Below, piece by piece: positions 1 through 7,206 of a stretch of DNA of 64,000 bases (positions within the stretch are counted from its first letter, which is position 1; every line of letters starts with the position of its first letter). The notes beneath the pieces were generated by a model. It ran no database searches. It saw only the letters and a list, made by a program, of their open reading frames with translations, and was not told the DNA's origin. This stretch comes from DATIRA01 sp963766505 (GTDB lineage: Bacteria; Pseudomonadota; Gammaproteobacteria; Steroidobacterales; Steroidobacteraceae). Location of the stretch: contig CAVYAL010000005.1 in the NCBI GenBank assembly GCA_963766505.1, positions 434,001 to 498,000 of the forward strand, in the 5' to 3' direction. The position numbers were made by a program, and so were the translations under genes.

Positions 1-793
1 CGCCCCAGAGGTGCAGGCCCCAGTAATCGTTGAAGTCGCCCGTCGTGTGATCGCCGTAGTCGCCGTCGGCGCGGTAGTAGTGGATGATCGCGTAGGCCGC
101 CGGCGCAGCGGCTGACACGGTCAGGACATTGGTCGCGGAGTCGAACGTGAAGACGATCGTGTCACCCTCGGCGACGGCGAAGGCGATGTTGGGGCCGTTC
201 GGGATCCCGCCGGCGCCGTAGTTCTCGTCCCAGGATTCGTTGATCGCCGCCTTGACCTCGTAGTTGCCGGCAGGAATCTGGTTGGTCTCGAAGGCATAGA
301 CGCCGTCACCGTCGGGATCCTGCAGCCACGAGCGCAGGCAGTCCGGCTGCCAGTCGCCGGGGCATCCGAGCTCGCTCTGGTAGCTGCCGGGCGCAGTGAC
401 GATGCGCGAGGTGACGCTGTCCGTGACCCAGTGGGTCGCGTGGTCGTAGTAGAACTTGACCGTCGCGGCAGCCCCGAGGGCTAGCGGGATGTTCGGACCG
501 CTCTGCTGGGCGTTCGCACCGTAATTCTCGTCCCAGCTGTCGTTCAGCGCCGCCTTGTACTCCCAGCTGCCGGCAGGCAGCGCGAACAGGGCCTGCCAGA
601 CGCCGTCACCGGCGTCATAGGCCAGCTCCGTCGCGGCGCAATCCGGCTGCCAGTCGCCGGGGCAACCCAGTTCGGACTGCAGGCTGCCCGCGATGGCAAC
701 ACCGGTGGGCTGCGGCGTGTGATCCGCCGAGAGCGGCGGCGCCGCGGCCAGCAGCAGCAGGAGTCCAAGCGTCGTGGTGATACGGCTGTTCAT
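1..793 (-). CDS. pulA: Exported pullulanase-type starch debranching enzyme, N-terminal part (cut by window edge)
   Basis: The reading frame opens at the ATG at 793 behind a GGGAG Shine-Dalgarno and runs off the left edge, so only the first 264 residues are seen. Residues 1-23 are a signal peptide with a long Leu/Ala core. Two near-identical modules follow (about 36-126 and 136-228). Each starts with SELGCPGDWQPDC and ends with a SWDENYG...GPNI segment, the pattern of the X25 modules found in pullulanases. From about 235 the stretch AIIHYYRADGDYGD begins a CBM41/PUD starch-binding module. The family hydrolyses alpha-1,6 bonds in pullulan, glycogen and starch outside the cytoplasm. The GH13 catalytic domain should lie outside the window, so the enzyme class rests on the modular N-terminus. 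Confidence is high for an alpha-glucan-binding exported protein and good for pullulanase. Confidence 0.85.
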   Translation of the reverse strand, partial: MNSRITTTLGLLLLLAAAPPLSADHTPQPTGVAIAGSLQSELGCPGDWQPDCAATELAYDAGDGVWQALFALPAGSWEYKAALNDSWDENYGANAQQSGPNIPLALGAAATVKFYYDHATHWVTDSVTSRIVTAPGSYQSELGCPGDWQPDCLRSWLQDPDGDGVYAFETNQIPAGNYEVKAAINESWDENYGAGGIPNGPNIAFAVAEGDTIVFTFDSATNVLTVSAAAPAAYAIIHYYRADGDYGDHTTGDFNDYWGLHLWG

Positions 794-849
794 GTTCTCT
801 CCCTTGTCCGCGGGCATGCGCGCGGCGCCGTCGGTCGTTCTTCTGAAAA

Positions 850-878
850 CCCCTACTCCCCGTCTCCGGGCTTGTCAA
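850..878 (-). promoter_or_regulatory. Candidate sigma70 promoter of the pullulanase gene
   Basis: On the minus strand TTGACA (878-873) is followed after 17 bases by TAGGGG (855-850), about 57 bases ahead of the pullulanase ATG. The -35 box is perfect and the -10 box is weak. No other signal was recognised between 794 and 965. Confidence 0.35.
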
Positions 879-965
879 TTGTGGAAAATCTACCGACAGT
901 CGGCCCCATCGCCGCCGGCTTGCCGCCCGGCATGGCGATGACCCTCCACAGGAATCCTGCGAGCC

Positions 966-2153
966 CTAGATCGGGGGCTGGTCGGCCATGGGGCGTAGAT
1001 CGAGGATCGCCCGCAGACGGGTCGCCATCCAGCGCAGCTCCTGCTCATCCCGTCCCGAGAGCAGGCCGACCTTCTTGCCGACGCGCGGATGCACCTGGAG
1101 CTCGAGCACCGGCACGTCGTTGACCTCCATGCCGCTCTCGCCGACCCGCAGCGCCGCCAGCTCGTCCTGCTGCCACTCCCAGTCCCGCTCGCCGAAGAGC
1201 CCCCGGACCTGGACCCGCAGGCGCCCGCGCTCGGCCTCGAGGACCGCGCTGCGCCGACCCATGTTCACTGAGGCTGAGAGCAGTCCGGCTCCAATCAGCC
1301 AGAAGCCGAGCAATATGAGCCAGACAAACCACGGCACGCGGTCGGGCTGATCCGGTCCGATCACGGCAAAACCGAGCGTCAGCACGAGCATCACGCCGCA
1401 CCAGAAAAGCGCCATCAGGAACAGGCCCTTCGATCCTCGCCATACACCGGCCGGCGGGACGACGAGCCGCAGGCGGTCCGTCCCGCCTTCGACCGCGACC
1501 TCGCTGCCCTCCGGCTGAACGAGGACGTCCGCCGGCTCGGGCGCAGCGATCGATTCGAATAACTCGACGTCCCCACTCGCGCTCGTCACGACGCTGCCGC
1601 CCAGGTACTCGCGCAGCTGGCGGGCGAGCTGCAACAAGAGGTCGCTGGGGTAACCCAGCACCAGCAGCCTGCGCGAGCCGTCTGCGAAGTGCACAACCAA
1701 TGCTGCGAAGCCGGCGAACTCGCGCGGCGGGGCACCGCCGCTGCTCGCTCGGGCACTGCTCACCTCGAGCCGGGCGACAGGCGTAGCAGGCATCTGCCGA
1801 GTCCAGCAGAGGGGCCCGAGGCGTTCCGTGCATCGCAGCTCGCCGCTGCGCCAGCCCACCGTGCACCGGCCGAACAGGATCACGAGGCCGAGCAGGATCG
1901 GCATGCATCCGGCGATCAGGAACGGCAGCTCGAACAGCGCGAACACAGTGCCCTCGCGCCCGGCCTGGCCCTGTCGCCATTGCCCGATGGCTTCCCAGAG
2001 GTTGCCCGCCGGCGCCCAGGCGAACAGCAGCCCGAAGCCGACCAGCAGCGCACCAACCCAGCGCAGCGCGCCCAGCGGCCGCACCGGCAGCTCGAAGCGG
2101 ACTTCGCCGTCGACGTACTCGCCGCGGACCAGGTGTGGGAAGCCGCCGTGCAT
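966..2153 (-). CDS. Hypothetical membrane protein with four predicted transmembrane segments
   Basis: A 395-residue protein I do not recognise. Two hydrophobic segments lie near residues 28-48 and 71-95. A soluble region of about 140 residues follows, then two more membrane segments near 244-265 and 275-298, and a charged C-terminal domain of about 90 residues. This repeated two-helix-plus-soluble-domain layout suggests an internal duplication, but the halves are not clearly similar by eye. It lies 96 bases downstream of the DsrE-like gene on the same strand and may be co-transcribed with it. The start at 2153 has only a weak purine-rich stretch ahead of it, so a slightly different start is possible. 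Confidence 0.7.
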   Translation of the reverse strand: MHGGFPHLVRGEYVDGEVRFELPVRPLGALRWVGALLVGFGLLFAWAPAGNLWEAIGQWRQGQAGREGTVFALFELPFLIAGCMPILLGLVILFGRCTVGWRSGELRCTERLGPLCWTRQMPATPVARLEVSSARASSGGAPPREFAGFAALVVHFADGSRRLLVLGYPSDLLLQLARQLREYLGGSVVTSASGDVELFESIAAPEPADVLVQPEGSEVAVEGGTDRLRLVVPPAGVWRGSKGLFLMALFWCGVMLVLTLGFAVIGPDQPDRVPWFVWLILLGFWLIGAGLLSASVNMGRRSAVLEAERGRLRVQVRGLFGERDWEWQQDELAALRVGESGMEVNDVPVLELQVHPRVGKKVGLLSGRDEQELRWMATRLRAILDLRPMADQPPI

Positions 2154-2249
2154 GCCCGGGACCCGACCGGTTGTGAGCGCAGCGCAATCAGCTGCGCAAC
2201 AGATGCTGCCAGGGACGCAGGTCTCCGGCGCAGACGCAAATCACAGCGG

Positions 2250-2807
2250 TCAGAACGAGATCAGCTCGTAGCCATCGGCCTGCAGCGCCACCAGCGCGGT
2301 CATCGCCGACAGCGCCAGCTCGACGCCGGGCGCGAGTTCCTCGCGCGCAAAGCCCTTGTGCACCGCAGTCTGTCCACAGAGCAGCACCCGGACGCCCTGC
2401 GACCGCAGCGCCGCGAGCAGCGGCGCGTTCGGGTTCTCGACGCCGAAGCGGGACTTGTAAGCGGCGCTCGACAGCATGTCCTTGCCGGCCGCGCCATGGA
2501 CGACCAGCGCGAGCTTCATCTGCTCCGGCTTCACACCGGCGCGTGCGTGCATGTTCAGGAACCGGGCGAGGCTCTCGATTCTCGGGTTCACCTGGTCCGC
2601 CGCCTCCGGAGAGGGTCCGACATCGAACACGGCCCGGTAGACGAGGTTGGTCGGCGTGGCGAAATCGGGCCGGCCAATGTCATACACGGGCCCGAACTGC
2701 TCGATCACCGGCCCGGTGCTGGCCGGTTCCGCGTCGGCGGCGACAGCCGGTGAGCTGCACAACGCGAACGCCGTGCCACAGCAGAGCGCCATGGTGTAAA
2801 TCTTCAA
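2250..2807 (-). CDS. Exported DsrE/DsrF-like protein
   Basis: A 185-residue protein of the DsrE/F-like fold, a family of small sulfur-relay or thiol-binding proteins. Residues 1-24 look like a signal peptide ending in AVAADA, so this member is probably periplasmic. The C-terminal half carries the family pattern: a strand with LALVVHGAA, then LLCGQTAVHKG with its single conserved-type Cys. The start is a TTG at 2807, chosen because GGGAGG lies six bases ahead of it; the in-frame ATG five codons later is too far from this site. No other sulfur-oxidation genes are nearby, so a dsr pathway role cannot be claimed. Confidence 0.75.
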   Translation of the reverse strand: MKIYTMALCCGTAFALCSSPAVAADAEPASTGPVIEQFGPVYDIGRPDFATPTNLVYRAVFDVGPSPEAADQVNPRIESLARFLNMHARAGVKPEQMKLALVVHGAAGKDMLSSAAYKSRFGVENPNAPLLAALRSQGVRVLLCGQTAVHKGFAREELAPGVELALSAMTALVALQADGYELISF

Positions 2808-2844
2808 GTCGCACCTCCCGTTCCGCCGCCGTACCGGCCAGCCA

Positions 2845-3183
2845 TCAGGTTACACGTCGGTCCCGCACGCGCTCCTTCCATTCCTCGAGGCGCCGTTCCA
2901 TCACGTCGAACGAGTCCCTGAGCGCCACGTAGACATCCTCGTGCGCGTTCAGGTCGCCCGGCTTGTCGGTCACCGCGAGCTCGGCCCCTGGAACCCTGAG
3001 CTCGATGCGGACCTGGAAGAGGTTCCCCTTGCGCGAATGCTGGTGCGGCTCGGCCACGTACACGTGACAGCTCGTGATGCCATCGAAGCGACGTTCGAGG
3101 CGCTGCACTCGCTCGCGGATCTTCGCCTCCACTGCAGGGGACGGCGGCATGTCGACAAATGCAATCTCGAGAGGTGTCTGCAT
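2845..3183 (-). CDS. HPF/RaiA-family ribosome hibernation protein
   Basis: A 112-residue protein of the sigma-54 modulation/RaiA (HPF, YfiA) fold. Known members bind the 30S decoding centre and inactivate or dimerise ribosomes in slow growth. The N-terminal strand LEIAFVDMPPSPAVEAKIRE, the central basic strand and the NAHEDVYVALRDSFDVMERRL helix fit the short HPF type without the long-form dimerisation tail. GGAG lies five bases ahead of the ATG. It is grouped with the host-attachment-like gene upstream on the same strand, which suggests a stress or stationary-phase unit; that link is inference. Confidence 0.82.
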   Translation of the reverse strand: MQTPLEIAFVDMPPSPAVEAKIRERVQRLERRFDGITSCHVYVAEPHQHSRKGNLFQVRIELRVPGAELAVTDKPGDLNAHEDVYVALRDSFDVMERRLEEWKERVRDRRVT

Positions 3184-3231
3184 TCCTGCTCCTTCCGGCC
3201 TCGCGGGCCGGCAGCCTCCGGGGTCCGTCCA

Positions 3232-3681
3232 TCAGCCCTCCGAATACAGCTTCTCCGGCAGATGGGCACGGATCTCCTCCGGCATGTGTCTCGTCAGGTC
3301 CTTGTCCAGCTCGAAGCTCACCAAGGCGCGGGTCGAGTGATCGAGCTTGTCGCGCAGCAGCCCCAGGAACCGCGGAGCCGCCACGACCATCAGGCTGTCG
3401 AACTCGCCAGCGGTCCGCCCCGCGTGCATGCGTTTCGCCAGCTGCTCGGCGAACCTGACCGCTTCCTCTTCCTTCGGGCTGACTTCGAGTTCCTTCGCGT
3501 GCCGGCCTCCGCCCACGCTGTCGAATGTGCGGCCCGGCCGGTCAGAAGCGAGGTCGCGCTCCTGCATCCTGCTCGCGGTGTGACTCAGCGACTCGACTTC
3601 GGTCAGCGGCCCGTCGGGCCCACGGGTGGTGAAGATCCGGGCCACGGCGCTGTCTGCAACCAATACGCACAGTTTCGACAC
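3232..3681 (-). CDS. Host attachment family protein
   Basis: A 149-residue protein matching the 'protein required for attachment to host cells' family: N-terminal KLCVLVADSAVARIFTT, a central ASDRPGRTFDS segment and C-terminal FDSLMVVAAPRFLGLLRDKL. The fold resembles the eRF1 domain 2/actin-like release-factor group. In free-living bacteria the function is unknown, so the family name should not be read as symbiosis. The GTG at 3681 is chosen because AGGAG lies seven bases ahead. A longer reading frame to 3996 would overlap the divergent homospermidine synthase start. Confidence 0.82.
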   Translation of the reverse strand: MSKLCVLVADSAVARIFTTRGPDGPLTEVESLSHTASRMQERDLASDRPGRTFDSVGGGRHAKELEVSPKEEEAVRFAEQLAKRMHAGRTAGEFDSLMVVAAPRFLGLLRDKLDHSTRALVSFELDKDLTRHMPEEIRAHLPEKLYSEG

Positions 3682-3868
3682 GCTGGCTCTCCTGTTCGTC
3701 CGGATATCGGGCATCCTCCGCTGGAGTGTCCGACAAGCACACGCGGATCGGAAGTCGCAAAAGTACCGAGCGGCCGGGCCACCTGCCGCGGCAGGCACAA
3801 CTGCGGGTTCCGGCCAGGGTTTCGCGCGGGCTGGAGACCTGTTACGGTCGGCTCGGTTCACCCGATCG

Positions 3869-5326
3869 ATGATCCAGCACCTCTCGAACGTGACGGCTAC
3901 GACAGACTTCGAATCCGCCCGGCTGGATGGACGGATCGTGATGATCGGCTGCGGCAGCATCGGCCAGGCGGTCCTGCCGCTGTTGCCGCGGCACATTCAC
4001 GCCAGCGCCGGGTCGGTCACGGTACTTTCGGCCGACGAGCGGGGCCGTGGCGTGGCGCGCGAGATGGGTGCGCGCTTCGTACACTGTCACCTCAAGCCCG
4101 GCAGCTACCACCGGGAGCTGCGCAATTACCTCGGGGCCGGGGACCTGCTGCTGAACCTGTCCGTCGACGTCGACAGCCTCGATCTCGTCGAATGGTGCTC
4201 CGAACAGGGCGTGCTGTACGTGGACACCTCCATCGAGCCGTGGCCAGGGGTGTTCGACAACCCGATGTTGAGCGTCCGTGAGCGCACCAATTTCCTCACG
4301 CGCGAGCGCATGCTCAGGCTGGCGGCGAAGCTGGGCCCGGACTCGCCGACCGCCGTCGTCGACCACGGCGCCAACCCGGGCCTCGTCTCGCACTTCGTCA
4401 AGCGAGCGCTGCTCGACCTGGCCGAGCGGGTCCAGCTCCCGGACGACCGTCCAACGGCTGCGCCCGGCTGGGCGGAACTTGCCCGCAAGCTCGGCGTCGA
4501 CCTGATCCAGATATCCGAGCGTGACACGCAGGCTGCGGAGCGTCCCAAGCGCCCCAACGAGTTCGTGAACACCTGGTCCATCGACGGGTTCGTTGACGAG
4601 CTGATGCAGCCCTCGGAGCTCTCGCTCGGCACCGCCGAGCCGAAGAAGCCGGCCGGCGCAAGCTGGCACCGTCGCGGCTCCGGCACGATCTACCTGCGAC
4701 GCCCCGGCGGAGCCACGTTCGCGCGCAGCTGGCTGCCGTCGCTCGGCGGTTTCCAGGGCCTGCTGATGACGCATGACGAGGTCTTCTCGATCGCGGACCA
4801 GCTGACGCTGCGCGATGGACGTTCCCTGCTCTACCGGCCCACGGTCATGTTCGTTTACCACCCTTGCGACGACGCCATGCTCTCGGCGCTGGAGCTCGAG
4901 GGCCGCGGCTGGCAGATGCAACCGACCCGGCGCGTGCTGTGCGCGGAGATCGTGACCGGGATGGACGAACTCGGCGTGCTGGTCGCAGGCCATGCGCACA
5001 ACGCCTACTGGTTCGGATCGCAGCTCACGATCGAGGCAGCCCGCCGGGAAGTCCCGCACACGAACGCCACGTCGCTGCAGGTCGCCGCCGGCGCAATCAC
5101 CGCCGCCGTGTGGGCCGTGCGGCATCCGCGACGCGGGGTGATGGAACCGGACGACCTCGACTTCGAGGAATGCCTGGCCATCGCGGCACCCTATCTTGGC
5201 AAGCTGGTGGGCGCATATACGGACTGGACGCCGCTGCAGGGCCGGGGCGAGCTCTTCGACGAGGAGATCGATCCAGACCATCCCTGGCAGCTGCGCAATG
5301 CGCGCTCGCGCCAGTGGAAAGCGTAA
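3869..5326 (+). CDS. hss: Homospermidine synthase
   Basis: A 485-residue protein, the usual length for bacterial homospermidine synthase, a saccharopine-dehydrogenase-like NAD-dependent enzyme that makes sym-homospermidine from two putrescines (or putrescine plus spermidine). The N-terminal Rossmann motif MIGCGSIGQAVLPLL is near residues 23-37. Further family patterns are VDTSIEPWPGVF, the DHGANPGLVSHFVK segment and the GAYTDWTPL C-terminus. The ATG at 3869 gives the standard N-terminus; upstream in-frame ATGs would extend into the divergent gene. The agmatine deiminase at 43.7-44.8 kb works in the same polyamine branch, since it leads from arginine to putrescine, but it is not linked in an operon. 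Confidence 0.93.
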   Translation: MIQHLSNVTATTDFESARLDGRIVMIGCGSIGQAVLPLLPRHIHASAGSVTVLSADERGRGVAREMGARFVHCHLKPGSYHRELRNYLGAGDLLLNLSVDVDSLDLVEWCSEQGVLYVDTSIEPWPGVFDNPMLSVRERTNFLTRERMLRLAAKLGPDSPTAVVDHGANPGLVSHFVKRALLDLAERVQLPDDRPTAAPGWAELARKLGVDLIQISERDTQAAERPKRPNEFVNTWSIDGFVDELMQPSELSLGTAEPKKPAGASWHRRGSGTIYLRRPGGATFARSWLPSLGGFQGLLMTHDEVFSIADQLTLRDGRSLLYRPTVMFVYHPCDDAMLSALELEGRGWQMQPTRRVLCAEIVTGMDELGVLVAGHAHNAYWFGSQLTIEAARREVPHTNATSLQVAAGAITAAVWAVRHPRRGVMEPDDLDFEECLAIAAPYLGKLVGAYTDWTPLQGRGELFDEEIDPDHPWQLRNARSRQWKA

Positions 5327-5360
5327 GCTCGTCGCTCCTGGGCACGAGATCGAGACCAGC

Positions 5361-6278
5361 ATGAGCCCGTCTTCTGCGGTTGCCGAACCGCGACCGGCGG
5401 CAACGGTCCTGTTGCTGCGCGAAATGGCCGGCGAACTCGAGGTGCTGATGATGCGCCGCGGGGCCGGGCTCGCGTTCATGGCTGGAATGTGGGTGTTTCC
5501 GGGCGGCAGGCTCGAGGGCACCGACTGTTCGACTGCGATGCTCGCGCAGCTCCCGGCGGAGACGCGCGCGCAGCAGATGCGCTGCCTGTGCGACGCGCGG
5601 GGCGATCCTCTGCCCGCGGATGTCGCCCTCGGGCTGCATGTCGCGGCCTGCCGGGAGACTTTCGAGGAATCGGGTGTCCTGCTGGCTGCAGGCGAACCGG
5701 TCGCGGAGCTGTCGTCAGATCGACTCGGAGTCCATCGCACCGAGGTTGCCCGTGATCCTGCCCGCTTCGTCGGCCTGCTCGAAGAGCTGGGACTCGCGCT
5801 CGACGTCGACCGTTTCGTGTACTGGTCGCACTGGATCACGCCTTCGGTGGAGCCGAAGCGCTACGACACCCGTTTCTTTGCCGTCGAGCTTACCGGCACG
5901 GCCACGGTCGAGGCCGATCAGTCGGAGCTGACGGAGCATTCCTGGGTGCGTCCGGAGTCTGCACTGGCCGCGCTCCGCGATGGCGGGATGCAGATGGTAC
6001 CGCCGACCATCCTGACGCTGGAGGACCTCGCCGAGAGCCATCGCAGGTACGGCGGCCTGTCAGGCATGCTCGCGGCTGAGCGCCACCGCGAAACCCCGGC
6101 GATCACGCCACGGATTGCCGTGACGCCATCGGCCTACCGCGTGGTCATGCCCTGGGATCCAGGCTATCTGGACGTCCCGGGTGAAGGGCGAGCGATTGAC
6201 CCGGCCGATCTCCCGCCGCATCTCGCCGCCCGGCGGTCAGTGATCGAGGTCCGGCGCCGCGGCGCCGGCCAGCCCTAG
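5361..6278 (+). CDS. NUDIX hydrolase of the NUDT19/RP2p type with a split Nudix box
   Basis: A 305-residue NUDIX protein. The Nudix box is interrupted: PGGRLEG (about residues 48-54) is separated by about 45 residues from CRETFEESGVLL (about 97-108). Together they supply the Gly and REx2EE catalytic residues that bind Mg and cleave a diphosphate bond. This split-box layout is that of the eukaryotic NUDT19/RP2p group, where members hydrolyse CoA and acyl-CoA; the substrate here is not proven. The C-terminal region with SHWITP and KRYDTRFFA also fits that group. It follows homospermidine synthase by 34 bases, so co-transcription is likely. Confidence 0.85.
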   Translation: MSPSSAVAEPRPAATVLLLREMAGELEVLMMRRGAGLAFMAGMWVFPGGRLEGTDCSTAMLAQLPAETRAQQMRCLCDARGDPLPADVALGLHVAACRETFEESGVLLAAGEPVAELSSDRLGVHRTEVARDPARFVGLLEELGLALDVDRFVYWSHWITPSVEPKRYDTRFFAVELTGTATVEADQSELTEHSWVRPESALAALRDGGMQMVPPTILTLEDLAESHRRYGGLSGMLAAERHRETPAITPRIAVTPSAYRVVMPWDPGYLDVPGEGRAIDPADLPPHLAARRSVIEVRRRGAGQP

Positions 6279-6281
6279 GAG

Positions 6282-6311
6282 CAGGCCCCGGGCATTGCGC
6301 ACCGGGGCCTG
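6282..6311. terminator. Bidirectional hairpin between convergent genes
   Basis: CAGGCCCCGG (6282-6291) and CCGGGGCCTG (6302-6311) form a perfect 10-base-pair stem with a 10-base loop, just behind the NUDIX stop and ahead of the end of the convergent histone-like gene. There is no strong U tract, so termination efficiency is uncertain. Confidence 0.6.
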
Positions 6312-6334
6312 TCATGGAGGCAGTGCCGGGCAGC

Positions 6335-7101
6335 CTACTTCGACTGGCCAGGCACCACGTTCTCGACCACGCTCTCGACGGTGTCGCTGACCTTCTGGAA
6401 AAGGTCCTTCGCCTGATCGATCACTGAGCTGGTGGACTTCTCCAGCGACTTCTCGGCCTTTGCGGCCATGCTCTCGGCCTGCTTGGCCGTCGCCTTGGCA
6501 CGCTTGCGCGCCGTGGTGAGCGTCTTCTCCAGTGATTTCTCGGCCTTCGACAGCGTCTTCTCGGCCTCTTTCACTGCCTGCCGCGCCGGCTTAGGCAGCT
6601 TCTTGACGGCCTTCTTGTAGGCCGCGCGAGTCTTTGCCGGAGCCTTCTTCACTGCCCTGCGGACTGCAGCGGCCTGCTTCGAGGCCATGCTCTTGGTCTT
6701 CTTCGCCTTCTTGCGGGGCTTTGTCGCCGTCTTGCGCGCAGCCTTCGCCGGCGCCTTGCGCACGGCCTTGCGGCTGGCGGACTTTGCCTTGGCCGACTTG
6801 GCGCTGACTGTCCGGGACTTGGTCTTCGCCTTGGCCTTGACCGTCTTGGCCTTCGCCTTGGCCTTGACCGTTCTGGTCTTGGCCTTTGCCTTTGCCTTTG
6901 CCTTGGCCTTCGTCGCTTCTTCTTCTTCTTCTTCTTGGCAGTGCCGACTTCGTCCTTGGCCTTCTTTCTCAAGTCGGCGGCATGGGCCCGCTCGTAGGTC
7001 TGGATATCCGTGATGCGGCCCTTGGAATCGCGGACCGCGTAGAGCTTCTTGCCCTTGCTGCTGCGGTGCGTCGTGCGCCGCGCCTTCTTTTTCGCTGCCA
7101 T
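6335..7101 (-). CDS. Lys/Ala-rich histone H1-like protein, interrupted by a frameshift
   Basis: The gene opens at the ATG at 7101 behind AGGGAG with MAAKKKARRTTH and a conserved-looking head (KKLYAVRDSKGRITDIQTYE). The reading frame enters a run of seven AAG codons (6916-6936). In that frame it then becomes an unlikely Arg/Pro-rich tail ending at 6649. In the -1 frame the same DNA reads as AKAKAK/KTVKAKAK repeats and continues smoothly into a Lys/Ala/Glu-rich protein that ends at 6335 (AEKSLEKTLTTARKRAKATA, then an amphipathic C-terminus). Joined, they make one protein of about 255 residues like bacterial histone H1-like or AlgP-like nucleoid proteins. A one-base indel near 6914-6936 explains everything. 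It may be a sequencing error, a true mutation or programmed slippage. It is convergent with the NUDIX gene. Confidence 0.7.
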
Positions 7102-7162
7102 CGAAAACTCCCTCTTTGATTCGAATGCGCGGCGAACACCGCGCGGCGTCAGTCCGTTGCGG

Positions 7163-7191
7163 ACGCTAGTTCAGCAACATCGTCTAGTCAA
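7163..7191 (-). promoter_or_regulatory. Candidate sigma70 promoter of the histone-like gene
   Basis: TTGACT (7191-7186) is followed after 17 bases by TAGCGT (7168-7163) on the minus strand, about 60 bases upstream of the ATG at 7101. It lies in the 105-base gap behind the PEP carboxylase stop. Confidence 0.4.
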
Positions 7192-7206
7192 CAAGGGAAT
7201 GTGCGG

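Noticed and set aside
3842..5839. A 665-codon open frame on the minus strand opposite homospermidine synthase
   Set aside because: It spans two confident plus-strand genes and has shadow-type composition.
6253..6270. GC palindrome near the end of the NUDIX gene
   Set aside because: It lies inside the coding sequence, is short, and is explained by Arg/Gly codons.
6916..6936. The (CTT)7 repeat as a phase-variation switch
   Set aside because: A three-base repeat changes length without changing frame, so it cannot switch the gene on and off by itself.
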